Notes under the pieces: model-generated
Seen by the model: only the letters and a program-made list of their open reading frames with translations
Told to the model about the DNA's origin: nothing
The model's database searches: none
Made by a program: the position numbers and the translations under genes
Shown here: piece by piece, positions 53,324 through 62,941 of the stretch
Position numbering within the stretch: position 1 is the first letter of the stretch
Layout: each line of letters opens with the position of its first letter
NCBI GenBank assembly: GCA_017989135.1
Contig: JAGNQL010000005.1
Coordinates: 1 to 62,941 of the forward strand
Length of the DNA: 62,941 nt
DNA from: Burkholderiales bacterium
GTDB lineage: Bacteria; Pseudomonadota; Gammaproteobacteria; Burkholderiales; Casimicrobiaceae
Reading direction: 5' to 3'

Positions 53324-53510
53324 ATGTAACTATATTGAATCGTGACTGCAAGCGGATTTACCCAACTGACACTGCTGCGGCGCAGCGTTCGAGGCTCGTT
53401 TGTGAGCGCGGCGCTCTTGTTGGATTTCGCTCTTTTGCAGCGCAACAATTGATTTGTTCAAATGGGCAGTGCGTGGGCAAACTATTACAGATGTCGCACG
53501 AAATAGCGGT

Positions 53511-53632
53511 AACAGCTTTTAAGGTCGAGCGACAGTTATACGGCGGATACGTTACGAATTTATCAATAGTCGACTAAAGCTAAAATGGCGTTGTAAGTCA
53601 TACACAGCTGTCGCCGGATACAAAAAGGTGTA
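53511..53632. repeat. Dyad element copy D (GTCGAC-centred, degenerate)
   Basis: It begins AACAGCTTTT, has AATAGTCGAC at its centre (GTCGAC 53569-53574) and ends CAAAAAGGTGTA, with 58 bp on both sides. The internal hairpins are more decayed than in copies B and C. The rest of 53324-53833 shows no gene. Confidence 0.65.
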
Positions 53633-53833
53633 AGGCAAAGATTGACTGTCCATCCCGAGTCGGCCGCCGTGAACTTCGCGCTCGCCCACGCATCATGCGT
53701 TTCGCCGTCGAAATCTCGCAGTTCGTCGCAAGAGGCATGCGCCACCAACGCGCTTTCACGGAAACTCCACCCATCGCGACGAATCAGACTTCGTTGCCCC
53801 AGTGCTCATGCGGCTCAGACGACGGAGATTTCT

Positions 53834-54763
53834 ATGCCAACCCAATTTTCATCCTTGACGCAACACACAGCAGCTGCCGCGCTTGCTGCGCTCGCACCAC
53901 TAGTGGTCACCGGTTTGATCACATGGCAAAGTCCGGCAGCCGCGCAAACTAGTGGGACGGCGACGCCAACCGTTGCCGCGGCAAACGTCACCGCACCGCG
54001 CACCTTCGGTCTTGTGGCCGCCGTTGGCGATCAGTTTCAGCATGTGCGCCAGAAAGAATCAGTGGGTTCGCACCTTGAGCCGTACTCTCGCCGAACGCTA
54101 ACTATTCCTGATCAAGTGCTGAACTACGCGGTGCTGCGTGGGCTTGATCGTGCGGTTGCGCTCGAATACCCAAACTCCGAACGCGTGCTCATGGCGATGC
54201 GGCCGGACCCTGCGGTGCAACTCGCGCTGCCGCAAGACCGAGAAGCCATCGCGATGGCTGGTGTGATGAAAATGTTGGAAGCCAGCGCCGACCGTAGTAA
54301 GTGGGACGAGATCATTGTTGTAACGCCGAAATGGTTGATGTCCGAACGTGAAGGTATGGGCGCGAAGCTCTCTGGCTTGGGGCTCTACGTGCAACCGTTG
54401 GGCGCCATGACGGAAGCGTTCGACGAAGGCCTGCTGCCGGACGCCGCTGAAACTATCGACCGTGAAAGCACGACGTCGCGCCGTTTTGTCGCGCCGTTCT
54501 TCTATGTTCAGGTGACTTGGCTCGACGCCAAAACACTCAAGGTCAACAAGACTGAATCACGTTTCGACTTTCGCAAAATCGTGAATAAAGAGTCCACCGC
54601 GCTCGACGTTGAGGCTGCGTTTACGCCCGAGCAGTTGGCTTCGCACATTCAGCGTTTCGTTGAAACCTCGGCGCTGCGGTCGGTCACCACTCAAAGCAGT
54701 TCCGTAGAAATCGGCACAGTTCGCGCCATGCCAGAACCCGCGAAGACCGACGGCAAAAAATAG
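53834..54763 (+). CDS. Hypothetical exported protein
   Basis: The 309-residue protein has a signal peptide-like N-terminus (LAALAPLVVTGLITWQSPAAA, cleaved after about residue 35), followed by a soluble domain without a recognised family. Motifs of note are DEIIVVTPKW and FYVQVTWLDAKTLKVNKTES. GGAG lies six bases before the ATG at 53834; the frame open further upstream overlaps dyad element D. It stands alone between the catabolic cluster and queA. Confidence 0.7.
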   Translation: MPTQFSSLTQHTAAAALAALAPLVVTGLITWQSPAAAQTSGTATPTVAAANVTAPRTFGLVAAVGDQFQHVRQKESVGSHLEPYSRRTLTIPDQVLNYAVLRGLDRAVALEYPNSERVLMAMRPDPAVQLALPQDREAIAMAGVMKMLEASADRSKWDEIIVVTPKWLMSEREGMGAKLSGLGLYVQPLGAMTEAFDEGLLPDAAETIDRESTTSRRFVAPFFYVQVTWLDAKTLKVNKTESRFDFRKIVNKESTALDVEAAFTPEQLASHIQRFVETSALRSVTTQSSSVEIGTVRAMPEPAKTDGKK

Positions 54764-54868
54764 CTGTACCTCGGCTGGCACCGAACGCCCGAATAGAATG
54801 ACGCTGTTGCTCGCGGCCAACGTGGTGAGCGCAGCGTCTTTTCACTTCTCATTCGGAGCGCCGGTCCA

Positions 54869-55918
54869 GTGCCCCAACCCGTTGTTTATTCCCTCTCTGA
54901 TTTTGATTACGCGCTGCCACCTGAGCTAATCGCGCAATATCCTTTGCCTGTGCGCTCTGCCAGCCGCATGCTCGATGGCCGCGCTGCCGCCCCAGTTGAC
55001 CGCACGTTTTCCGATCTGCCGTCGCTGCTGCAACCCGGCGATTTGCTCGTGTTCAACAACACTAAAGTGCTCAACGCACGACTTCGCGCGGTAAAGACGA
55101 GCGGTGGCATCGTTGAAGTGTTGGTTGAGCGCTTGCTCACGCCCACGCTCGCACTCACTCAACTGCGCGCAAGCCACGCGCCCAAGCCCGGCACGCGCAT
55201 CGTTATCGCGGGTAAGCACAACGCCGAAATCATCGGTCGCGACGAACGCTTTTTTCAGGTGCAACTACTGGATGCTGGCAGCGACTTCGAATCAATGATG
55301 CGCGACGCAGGCGAGTTGCCGTTGCCGCCCTACATGCAGCGCGCAGCGGGTGACAGCGACACAGCACGCTACCAAACGGTCTACGCGCAACACGCCGGCG
55401 CGGTCGCGGCACCAACGGCGGGACTGCACTTCGACGAAACCACACTCGACGCATGCCGAGCGCGCGGTATTGAGATGGCGGAAGTCACGCTGCACGTCGG
55501 CGCCGGAACTTTCCTCCCAGTAAAAACCAACACCATCGCCGAACACAAAATGCATCGCGAGCGTTATTTGCTGCCTCAAGCGTCCGTCGACGCAATCAAG
55601 GCGTGTAAAGCGCGAGACGGTCGCCTGGTGGCCGTTGGCACCACAAGCGTGCGCACACTCGAAGGTTGTGTGCGTGAATGCGGCGAGCTGCGCGCCCATG
55701 AGAGCGAGACCGATATCTTCATCACGCCGGGCTACGACTTCAAAGTGGTGGACATGCTACTCACGAACTTTCACTTGCCGAAATCGACGCTCTTGATGCT
55801 TGTTTCCGCGTTCTCCGGTTACGAGCACATCCGCGCGCTCTACGCGCACGCGATCAAAGAGCGTTACCGATTTTTTAGCTATGGCGATGCGATGCTTCTC
55901 GCCCGAGCGCCTAGATAA
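54869..55918 (+). CDS. queA: S-adenosylmethionine:tRNA ribosyltransferase-isomerase
   Basis: The 349-residue enzyme transfers the ribosyl group of AdoMet to 7-aminomethyl-deazaguanine in tRNA, making epoxyqueuosine. Family sequences are FDYALPPELIAQYP, FNNTKVLNARL, GLHFDETTLDA, HVGAGTFLPVK and ITPGYDFKVVDMLLTNFHLPKSTL. The GTG at 54869 follows GGAG ten bases upstream. It is followed by tgt after six bases, the classic queuosine pair. Confidence 0.96.
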   Translation: MPQPVVYSLSDFDYALPPELIAQYPLPVRSASRMLDGRAAAPVDRTFSDLPSLLQPGDLLVFNNTKVLNARLRAVKTSGGIVEVLVERLLTPTLALTQLRASHAPKPGTRIVIAGKHNAEIIGRDERFFQVQLLDAGSDFESMMRDAGELPLPPYMQRAAGDSDTARYQTVYAQHAGAVAAPTAGLHFDETTLDACRARGIEMAEVTLHVGAGTFLPVKTNTIAEHKMHRERYLLPQASVDAIKACKARDGRLVAVGTTSVRTLEGCVRECGELRAHESETDIFITPGYDFKVVDMLLTNFHLPKSTLLMLVSAFSGYEHIRALYAHAIKERYRFFSYGDAMLLARAPR

Positions 55919-57037
<1,119 letters not shown>

Positions 57038-57231
57038 CGCTGCCTCGTTAAGGCTGCGTCGGCGCCAACTACTTTGATGCGATTTGGCGTGCTTTTTTGT
57101 TGGATTTCGTTTCTACTGCCACCTGCATAAGATTTTTCTGTTTTGCGTGAAGTGCCGCGCTTGCGAGTGCGGTGCCGTTTCCGCTGCGAAACAGAAATCT
57201 CGCGTTATTTCTATATCCTCCCGGAGCCCGT

Positions 57232-58935
57232 ATGTATCCGAATGTCTCTTTGCACCCGCTTGCTCGACACGTAAGCGCACCAATCGCCGCGACGATGCTG
57301 TTTTGTTTGCCCCTCACCGGCGTTAGTGCGGGCGGCGTCAGCCCCGAGGCGTTGCCAGACGCGGCAAATTTCACGAATCGCCTGATCGTAAAAATGGCGC
57401 AGGCATCGGCAAAAGGTCCATCCCTCTCTGCTACGGACGGCGCGCAGCTTGCTGTAGCCATGAGCTCTGCCTCTGGACGTACGCTCAGTTTTTCGCACCA
57501 AACGGGCTTCGGCGCTGCAATTTTGAAGACCACGTCAAGAATGACGTTGCCGGAGGCTGCGTCACTTGCCGCGCAGATCGCTGCGCAGCCCGGCGTTGAG
57601 TACGCCGAGCCCGACAGTCGCATGTTTACGATGCTTGTGCCGAATGACACGAGCTACCCCAGTCTCTGGGCGTTGAAGCCCCCCACGGTGGGCAACTACG
57701 GGATCAACGCGCAAACTGCCTGGGACACAACGACCGGTTCTGCGAGCATTGTGGTGGCGGTGATCGACACCGGAATTACCAACCACGTCGATCTCGCCGG
57801 ACGAACGGTGGCCGGCTACGACTTCATCGCCGATATTCCGACCGCTAACGACACAACCGCTCGCGACGGCGATCCGTCGGACCCAGGCGACTGGATTACA
57901 TCGGTCGAATCGACGACGGTCGGTGGCGATTATGAGGGGTGCAGGGTAACCAACAGCAGTTGGCACGGCACGCATGTCTCGGGCACTATCGGGGCGATTG
58001 GCAACAACAACCTCGGCGTGGCGGGCATTAACTGGATTTCAAAAGTACAGCCTGTGCGCGCCCTCGGAAAATGCGGTGGATGGACGTCCGACATTGCCGA
58101 CGCTATCACCTGGGCTGCGGGCGGCACGGTCGCCGGTGTTGCCGCCAATGCCACGCCCGCCAAAGTCATCAACATGTCGCTCGGTGGAACGGGCCCGTGT
58201 CCGCTTTCCTATGTGAACGCAGTCAATACTGCCGTGGCCAATGGCACCTTGGTGGTGGTTTCGTCGGGCAATAGCGGCGTCGGTACCGCTGGTTCGCGGC
58301 CAGCCAATTGCCCCGGCGTCATGGCTGTTGGGGCGACCGCGCAGTCGGGGGCACGCAGCGTTTTCAGCTCTACCGGGTCAAGCAACTACGGCGCTCCCAC
58401 CACAATTTCCGGACCGGGCTCGTCGATTCTTTCGACGTTAAACACCGGCACGACAGTCCCCGTCGGGGACACCTACGTGAACTACCAAGGCACCTCAATG
58501 GCCGCGCCCCACGTCGCAGGCGTTGCCTCGTTGATGCTTTCCGTACGTCCAACGCTCTTGCCGCATCACTTAGCTGCCATGATCCGGGGCACTGCTACTG
58601 CGTTCCCGAGCAACGCCACGCGTGACGTCGACTGCCAAATTCAGCGTTGCGGCGACGGCATCGTCAACGCTGCGAGCGCAGTAGCGGCGGCGCAAGCGTG
58701 CGCCGTTCCACCGACTGCGGGCACGCCTGCCGCAATCTCTGAAGCCTGCAACGGTGACTTGGATGGCAACGGCGTGGTGAGTCCGCTCACGGATGGCCTG
58801 CTCGCCATACGGCTGGCGTCAGGGATGAGCGGCAGCGCACTGACTGCAAACGCGCTGGGTGCATGCGCCACGCGAACGACTTACACGGCGCTCCGCGATT
58901 TCATGAACCGCAACTGCGGCACGGCCTATCCATAG
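57232..58935 (+). CDS. Secreted subtilisin-like serine protease with dockerin-like tail
   Basis: The 567-residue S8 peptidase has a signal peptide ending near VSAGG and an inhibitor-type propeptide to about residue 130. The catalytic triad is Asp179 (VVAVIDTGI), His245 (SWHGTHVSG) and Ser422 (YQGTSMAAPHVAG). The C-terminal 60 residues (CNGDLDGNGVVSPLTDGLLA) form one dockerin-like calcium-binding repeat. Cysteines at the domain edges suggest disulfides. GGAG lies nine bases before the ATG at 57232. It resembles secreted proteases of gliding and soil proteobacteria. It has no obvious partner nearby. Confidence 0.92.
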   Translation: MYPNVSLHPLARHVSAPIAATMLFCLPLTGVSAGGVSPEALPDAANFTNRLIVKMAQASAKGPSLSATDGAQLAVAMSSASGRTLSFSHQTGFGAAILKTTSRMTLPEAASLAAQIAAQPGVEYAEPDSRMFTMLVPNDTSYPSLWALKPPTVGNYGINAQTAWDTTTGSASIVVAVIDTGITNHVDLAGRTVAGYDFIADIPTANDTTARDGDPSDPGDWITSVESTTVGGDYEGCRVTNSSWHGTHVSGTIGAIGNNNLGVAGINWISKVQPVRALGKCGGWTSDIADAITWAAGGTVAGVAANATPAKVINMSLGGTGPCPLSYVNAVNTAVANGTLVVVSSGNSGVGTAGSRPANCPGVMAVGATAQSGARSVFSSTGSSNYGAPTTISGPGSSILSTLNTGTTVPVGDTYVNYQGTSMAAPHVAGVASLMLSVRPTLLPHHLAAMIRGTATAFPSNATRDVDCQIQRCGDGIVNAASAVAAAQACAVPPTAGTPAAISEACNGDLDGNGVVSPLTDGLLAIRLASGMSGSALTANALGACATRTTYTALRDFMNRNCGTAYP

Positions 58936-59173
58936 ACATGTCGGGTGGGCGCTGAGTGCCTACCCTGCGCTTAAGCGGCTCGTCACGCCCTGCACAATGC
59001 CCGAAGCAGCGCGCCGGATGGTTTAACCCGAACGGTGTTAACGCTTACGTGGCGCAACAGCCCGGCGCACTGCACGGACGGCGTTCACATAACCAGAATC
59101 GAATTTGCGAGGCTGATCGTAGTGGCGCCGCTCCTACAATCGGTCGCAATTCTTCACTGTGACCAAAGCGCAT

Positions 59174-60148
59174 ATGAACCGTCGGCAGTTTTCACAATCC
59201 GCAGTGACGGCATTGGCCGTTGCGTTGGCTGGCAATGCCCTCGCCCAATCCGGCCCCTATCCCAACCGCACCGTGAAGATCATCGCGCCTGTCGCGCCCG
59301 GCGGTGGCGTAGATTTGGTGGCACGCACCGTGGCAGAACGGCTGCAACGCGCGTTGGGCCAAACGTTCATTGTGGAGAACATGAGTGGTGGCGGCGGCGT
59401 AATCGCTTCACAAGCGACGCTCCGCGCCGCTCCGGACGGGTACACATTGATGCTAGGTTACGTCGCAACGCACGGCACCAACCCCGCGATGCGCAATATC
59501 CCCTACAACGCGGTGAAAGATTTCACACCGATTGCGATGGTGGCGGGCACGCCGAATGTACTGGTGGTTGGCGCTGGCGTTGCGGCGAATAACGTCAAGG
59601 AACTCGTTGCACTCGCCAAGAAGACGCCGCTCAATTTCGGATCGGCAGGACAAGGCTCGCTGACGCATTTGCTGGTCGAACAATTCAAACTAGCCGTGGA
59701 CATTCAAGCCACGCACGCGCCTTATCGTGGCATCACGCCCGCCATCACTGACGTGCTCGGTGGACAAACGCAATTCATGATGCCGGGCCTCGCCGCAGCA
59801 TTGCAACACATCAAGAGCGGCAAACTGCGTCCGCTCGCGGTCACCGGGAGCAAGCGGCACGCCGCGCTTCCCGACGTGCCAACGTTTGAGGAGTTGGGTT
59901 TCTCTGGATTCACCGCCGTGCAGTGGTACGGCATCGTTGGCCCAGCGAAATTGCCCGCGCCTATCGTTGCGAAGCTCAACGAAGAAATTAATAAGGCGAT
60001 CAACTCGCCCGAGCTGCGCGAACGCCTCTCTGGCGAAGCGCTGGAGCCCATGCCGATGACGAGCGCCGCGTTCGGCGCATTTATCGAGGCCGAAGTCGCA
60101 CGCTGGACCAAGCTCGTTCGCGAACGAAATATTGAGGTGAATGCTTAG
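59174..60148 (+). CDS. Bug/TctC-family periplasmic receptor 2
   Basis: The 324-residue receptor has a Tat-like signal (MNRRQFSQSAVTALAVALAG) and the family pattern VKIIAPVAPGGGVDLVARTVAERL, VENMSGGGGVIASQATLRAAPDGYTLMLG and NFGSAGQGSLTHL. A second copy of this family is in the catabolic cluster at 47659. It precedes the MmgE/PrpD gene by 93 bp, a pairing common in Burkholderiales and suggestive of a tricarboxylate or propionate-related ligand. The ATG at 59174 is preferred over the GTG at 59159. The upstream 58936-59173 holds only a degenerate REP-like unit near 59119. Confidence 0.9.
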   Translation: MNRRQFSQSAVTALAVALAGNALAQSGPYPNRTVKIIAPVAPGGGVDLVARTVAERLQRALGQTFIVENMSGGGGVIASQATLRAAPDGYTLMLGYVATHGTNPAMRNIPYNAVKDFTPIAMVAGTPNVLVVGAGVAANNVKELVALAKKTPLNFGSAGQGSLTHLLVEQFKLAVDIQATHAPYRGITPAITDVLGGQTQFMMPGLAAALQHIKSGKLRPLAVTGSKRHAALPDVPTFEELGFSGFTAVQWYGIVGPAKLPAPIVAKLNEEINKAINSPELRERLSGEALEPMPMTSAAFGAFIEAEVARWTKLVRERNIEVNA

Positions 60149-60241
60149 CCACGAGAGGTCATACGCTTGAAGGGGTAGAAACTCGCGTCCCACATAGTCG
60201 GCCCCGCTCACTATTCACCACTCACTGCTCACCTTTCAAAC

Positions 60242-61618
60242 ATGGCCCGCAACACTCAAGTCTCCGCCGATCACAATCCGCCTCCCGTTACGCGCACGCT
60301 CGCTGAGTTTGTCGCTAACCACCCCTCACGAGGATGGAGTGACGCGGTGGATCACGAGGCGCATCGCACGTTTTTCAATTGGTTTGGCTGTGCTGTAGGT
60401 GCCGCGCATCACGAGGCGGCCGACGCCACCCTGCGTGCACTTGCCGTGATGCAACCCGCGCCGCAAGCCACCGTACTTGGGCGTCGCGAGCGTATTGACA
60501 TCGCAGGCGCGGCGTTGGTAAACGGCATCACGTCACACACGTTTGACTTCGACGACACGCATCTCAAGACCATCATCCACCCTGCGGGCCCGGTTGCCTC
60601 TGCGATTCTTGCGCTCGCTGAAGTCACAGGCGCGAGCGGTCGCTCGGTGATCGATGCGCTGGTGCTCGGCATTGATGTCGCATGCCGCGTCGGCAACGCT
60701 ATGTATCCCGATCATTACGACCGTGGCTGGCACATCACAGGCTCTACCGGCATGCTCGGCGCGGCGGCCGCGTGTTCGCGTTTGCTGGGGCTTGATGCCG
60801 ACAAAACGCAAATGGCGCTCGGCATCGCCGCGTCCACCCCCGTCGGCCTGCGCGAACAATTCGGCACCATGACCAAACCGTTTCATCCGGGCGCGGCAGC
60901 GCGCGCGGGCATGCTCGCGGCGCTGATGGCGCGTGAGGGTTTCACCGCCAGCAAGCGCGCGCTCGAAGCGCCGCGTGGCTTTATGCAAGTCGCGTCAACC
61001 AAATGCGATTGGAACGAAATCACCGACGAGCTGGGCTCGCGCTTTGAAATTTCATTCAATACCTACAAACCGTTCGCCTGCGGCATCGTGATTCATCCTG
61101 CGATTGACGCCTGCGCGCAGCTTCGCGCGGCGGGCGTAAAGGCGGAAGAGGTAGAGCGCATCGAACTTTCTGTGCATTCGTTGGTGCTCGAACTCACTGG
61201 CAAGAAAGAACCGAAGGATGGCTTAGAGGCGAAATTCAGCGTGTATCACGGCTGTGCAGCCGGCTTGCTGTTTGGTGAGGCGGGCGAGGGTGAGTTTGAC
61301 GATGCGCTTGTGAGCCGCTCCGATGTGGTCGCGATTCGCCGCAAAGTGATCGCGACCGTCGATGCGACGATTGACGAGGCTGAGGTGCGCGCGGTGGCCG
61401 TGTTGCGCGATGGTTCCAAGAAGGCGGTGCACGTGGAGCACGCAATTGGCTCGTTGCAGCGCCCGCTGACCGACGGTGACCTCGAGCGCAAGTTCACGTC
61501 GCTCGCCGCGCCGGTGTTAGGTGAGCGCTCGCTCGCGCCGCTGATGGCTTCGCTCTGGGCGTTGGGTAATGCGACGCACGTGCGCGACGTCACAGCGTTG
61601 GCGGTGCCAGCGGCTTAA
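60242..61618 (+). CDS. MmgE/PrpD-family protein
   Basis: The 458-residue protein belongs to the 2-methylcitrate dehydratase/cis-aconitate decarboxylase superfamily. It shows HTFDFDDTHLKTIIHPAGPV, GWHITGSTGMLGAAAA, MTKPFHPGAAARAG and the C-terminal lid region. The substrate is not determined; residues around the active site are as in family members of unknown role. A weak ribosome site precedes the ATG. It follows the Bug receptor and precedes dyad element C by 16 bp. Confidence 0.88.
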   Translation: MARNTQVSADHNPPPVTRTLAEFVANHPSRGWSDAVDHEAHRTFFNWFGCAVGAAHHEAADATLRALAVMQPAPQATVLGRRERIDIAGAALVNGITSHTFDFDDTHLKTIIHPAGPVASAILALAEVTGASGRSVIDALVLGIDVACRVGNAMYPDHYDRGWHITGSTGMLGAAAACSRLLGLDADKTQMALGIAASTPVGLREQFGTMTKPFHPGAAARAGMLAALMAREGFTASKRALEAPRGFMQVASTKCDWNEITDELGSRFEISFNTYKPFACGIVIHPAIDACAQLRAAGVKAEEVERIELSVHSLVLELTGKKEPKDGLEAKFSVYHGCAAGLLFGEAGEGEFDDALVSRSDVVAIRRKVIATVDATIDEAEVRAVAVLRDGSKKAVHVEHAIGSLQRPLTDGDLERKFTSLAAPVLGERSLAPLMASLWALGNATHVRDVTALAVPAA

Positions 61619-61634
61619 CACCGCTGAGTATGCA

Positions 61635-61756
61635 AACGACTTTCTAGCGCTAGCGACCGCCTGGCGGTCGTTTCGGCTGAATTTTTCTGAATGTCGACAT
61701 AGCTTCAAAAGAAGCGCTAATGACCGCCTGGTAGTCACTTGAGCGCAAAAGCTGTA
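61635..61756. repeat. Dyad element copy C (GTCGAC-centred, best preserved)
   Basis: It starts AACGACTTTC (61635) and ends GCTGTA (61756), with GTCGAC at 61693-61698 and 58 bp on either side. The left half contains the 17-bp palindrome CGACCGCCTGGCGGTCG (61654-61670); the right half contains TGACCGCCTGGTAGTCA and AAAAGCT. Confidence 0.82.
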
Positions 61757-61785
61757 TCGGACCGCCGCCGCGTTTTTCGGCTCAG

Positions 61786-61812
61786 TTTGCCGCCTCCATG
61801 CCCCGCTACAAT
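61786..61812 (+). promoter_or_regulatory. Possible promoter of yajC-secD
   Basis: TTTGCC at 61786 and TACAAT at 61807 with a 15-bp spacer lie about 36 bp before the yajC start. The spacer is short, so this is tentative. Confidence 0.35.
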
Positions 61813-61847
61813 TCATGGTTAACTTTTTGATTTACTGAGGTTTTCTC

Positions 61848-62174
61848 ATGTTTGGCACTGCACACGCGCAATCTATGTTTGGTGGTGGCGCGGAAGGGAA
61901 TCAGCTTCTGTCCCTCCTGCCGATGATCGGCATCTTTGTCGTCTTTTATTTCCTCTTGATCCGTCCGCAACAAAAGCGCGCGAAAGAGCAAAAAGCCATG
62001 ATCGACGCGATACAGAAGGGCGACGAAGTCGTCACCGCAGGCGGCATGGTCGGCAAGGTCACGAAATTGGATGACAACTACGTCACCATTCAAGTCGCCT
62101 CTGGCACCGAGATCGCCTTCCAACGCAACGCGGTAACTGCGCTGCTGCCTAAGGGCTCCATTAAGCAAATTTAG
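61848..62174 (+). CDS. yajC: YajC, Sec translocon accessory subunit
   Basis: The 108-residue inner membrane protein joins SecD and SecF. It has one membrane helix (LSLLPMIGIFVVFYFLLIRPQQKR, written here in parts: LLSLLPMIGIFVVFYFLLIR) and the conserved soluble tail GDEVVTAGGMVGKVTKLDDNY. TGAGGTT precedes the ATG. It is followed by secD after 118 bp. Confidence 0.96.
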   Translation: MFGTAHAQSMFGGGAEGNQLLSLLPMIGIFVVFYFLLIRPQQKRAKEQKAMIDAIQKGDEVVTAGGMVGKVTKLDDNYVTIQVASGTEIAFQRNAVTALLPKGSIKQI

Positions 62175-62292
62175 TGAGTCCGCGCGCCGCTGGACGCCGT
62201 TCGTCGGTCCGCGCAATGGCTTTTTCGTGGCGGGTTGGGATGGCTAAATTCGTCCCAACCTCCGTCAAATCTTCAGCATAGAGCCCAAGCCT

Positions 62293-62941
62293 ATGAATCG
62301 CTATCCCCTGTGGAAATACCTCGTCATGATCGCTGCGGTCTTGATTGGGCTCTTCTATACCGTTCCTAATATCTTCCCGCAGGTGCCTGCGGTGCAGGTT
62401 TCCACTAACAAGACGGCCGTGAAGCTTGACGCTTCGCTGTTGGAGCGGGTTGAAAAAACGCTCAAGGGCGCTGGGCTCGCAGTGGCCTCGTCGGAGCTTG
62501 ATGTTGCCAACGGCGTTCACGTTCGCTTTGCGAAGGGTGATTTCGAGGCGCAGTCGAAGGCCAAAGATCTTCTGATTAAGGATCTCAACCAAGGCAACGC
62601 GGACGGCACCGGCAGCTACATCATCGCCCTGACCAATGAATCGACGACGCCGCATTGGATGCAATCGCTCAACGCGAAGCCGATGGCGTTGGGCCTTGAT
62701 CTTCGCGGCGGTGTGCACTTCCTGATGCAGGTGGATATGAAAGGCGCGCTGGATCGAGCGGCTGATCGCAACGCCTCTGACGTGCGTACGTTGCTTCGCG
62801 AAAAGAGGATTCAATACAACGGGCTCGATAAAGCGGGCGACACGATCGTTTTGAAATTTAGCGAGCCCGCTGAGCGCGAAAAAGCCTCGGCCGCAATTTC
62901 GACGAGCAACGCAGATTTGCTGATTAGAGAAAGCGGCGCTG
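62293..62941 (+). CDS. secD: SecD, protein-export membrane protein (3' partial)
   Basis: The first 216 residues of SecD are present; the right window edge cuts the gene. The N-terminal membrane helix (YLVMIAAVLIGLFYTVPNIF) is followed by the periplasmic region, with the family motif LGLDLRGGVHFLMQVDM at about residue 136. SecD with SecF uses the proton gradient to complete translocation. The ATG at 62293 has only a weak GAGCCCAAG upstream. Order yajC-secD is conserved across bacteria. Confidence 0.95.
   Translation, partial: MNRYPLWKYLVMIAAVLIGLFYTVPNIFPQVPAVQVSTNKTAVKLDASLLERVEKTLKGAGLAVASSELDVANGVHVRFAKGDFEAQSKAKDLLIKDLNQGNADGTGSYIIALTNESTTPHWMQSLNAKPMALGLDLRGGVHFLMQVDMKGALDRAADRNASDVRTLLREKRIQYNGLDKAGDTIVLKFSEPAEREKASAAISTSNADLLIRESGA

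Noticed and set aside
59119..59137. GTAGTGGCGCCGCTCCTAC unit upstream of the second Bug receptor
   Set aside because: It resembles a REP unit but is single and degenerate, so it was mentioned and not called as a separate repeat.

Overview
The window reads as a chromosomal segment of a betaproteobacterium, probably of the order Burkholderiales. The evidence is a high-GC genome, a soxCD-YZ-AX-B order typical of that group, two Bug-type tripartite-tricarboxylate receptors, and a queA-tgt-yajC-secD housekeeping block. No species can be named from the sequence alone.

Positions 1-11100 hold a thiosulfate-oxidation (Sox) locus: a DsbD-type reductase (cut by the left edge), a redoxin, an ArsR-type regulator with an operator-like dyad, soxCD, soxYZ, soxAX, soxB and a SoxW-like thioredoxin. 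The train is broken between soxX and soxB by about 1.3 kb of repeats, including two ~190 bp inverted arms around a small membrane-protein ORF. Positions 11139-11225 are a tRNA-Leu(CAA). Its 3' end is the apparent attachment site of a 7.5 kb P4-like integrated element (11210-18711). The element carries a tyrosine integrase, unknown proteins, an AlpA-type regulator, a CHC2 primase zinc finger, a DUF927 helicase-type ATPase and a DUF4124 cargo gene. Two clusters of the same decamer (ACTGCGGACA), about 4.6 kb apart, bracket the replication genes, and integrase-arm-like repeats lie near both ends.

Positions 18966-43678 look like a stress and energy-limitation region: BON-domain protein, glycine-rich stress-type membrane protein, VIT1-type transporter, a MacAB/TolC-like exporter, phosphoketolase, a HAD phosphatase, two Crp/Fnr regulators, a fatty acid hydroxylase, an FMN reductase, a 2892-residue cyclic beta-glucan synthase-like protein and acetate kinase. 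Phosphoketolase plus acetate kinase together would yield ATP from sugar phosphates.

Positions 43909-46184 hold a DUF6445-like oxygenase and a protein of unknown function. Positions 46251-53298 form a hydroxycinnamate (ferulate-type) catabolic cluster on the minus strand: crotonase, acyl-CoA synthetase, a tannase/feruloyl esterase lipoprotein, a Bug receptor, a MarR regulator and an amidohydrolase. Positions 53834-62941 hold an exported unknown, queA, tgt, a subtilase with a dockerin-like tail, a second Bug receptor, an MmgE/PrpD protein, yajC and the start of secD.

The most striking unexplained structure is a family of four intergenic dyad elements (1806-1937, 7913-8034, 53511-53632, 61635-61756). 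Each is centred on GTCGAC or GTTGAC, with 58 bp to each conserved end (one has 10 extra bases in one arm) and AGCTTTT/AAAAGCT termini. They look like a REPIN- or MITE-like element; whether it has been described before cannot be told from the sequence.
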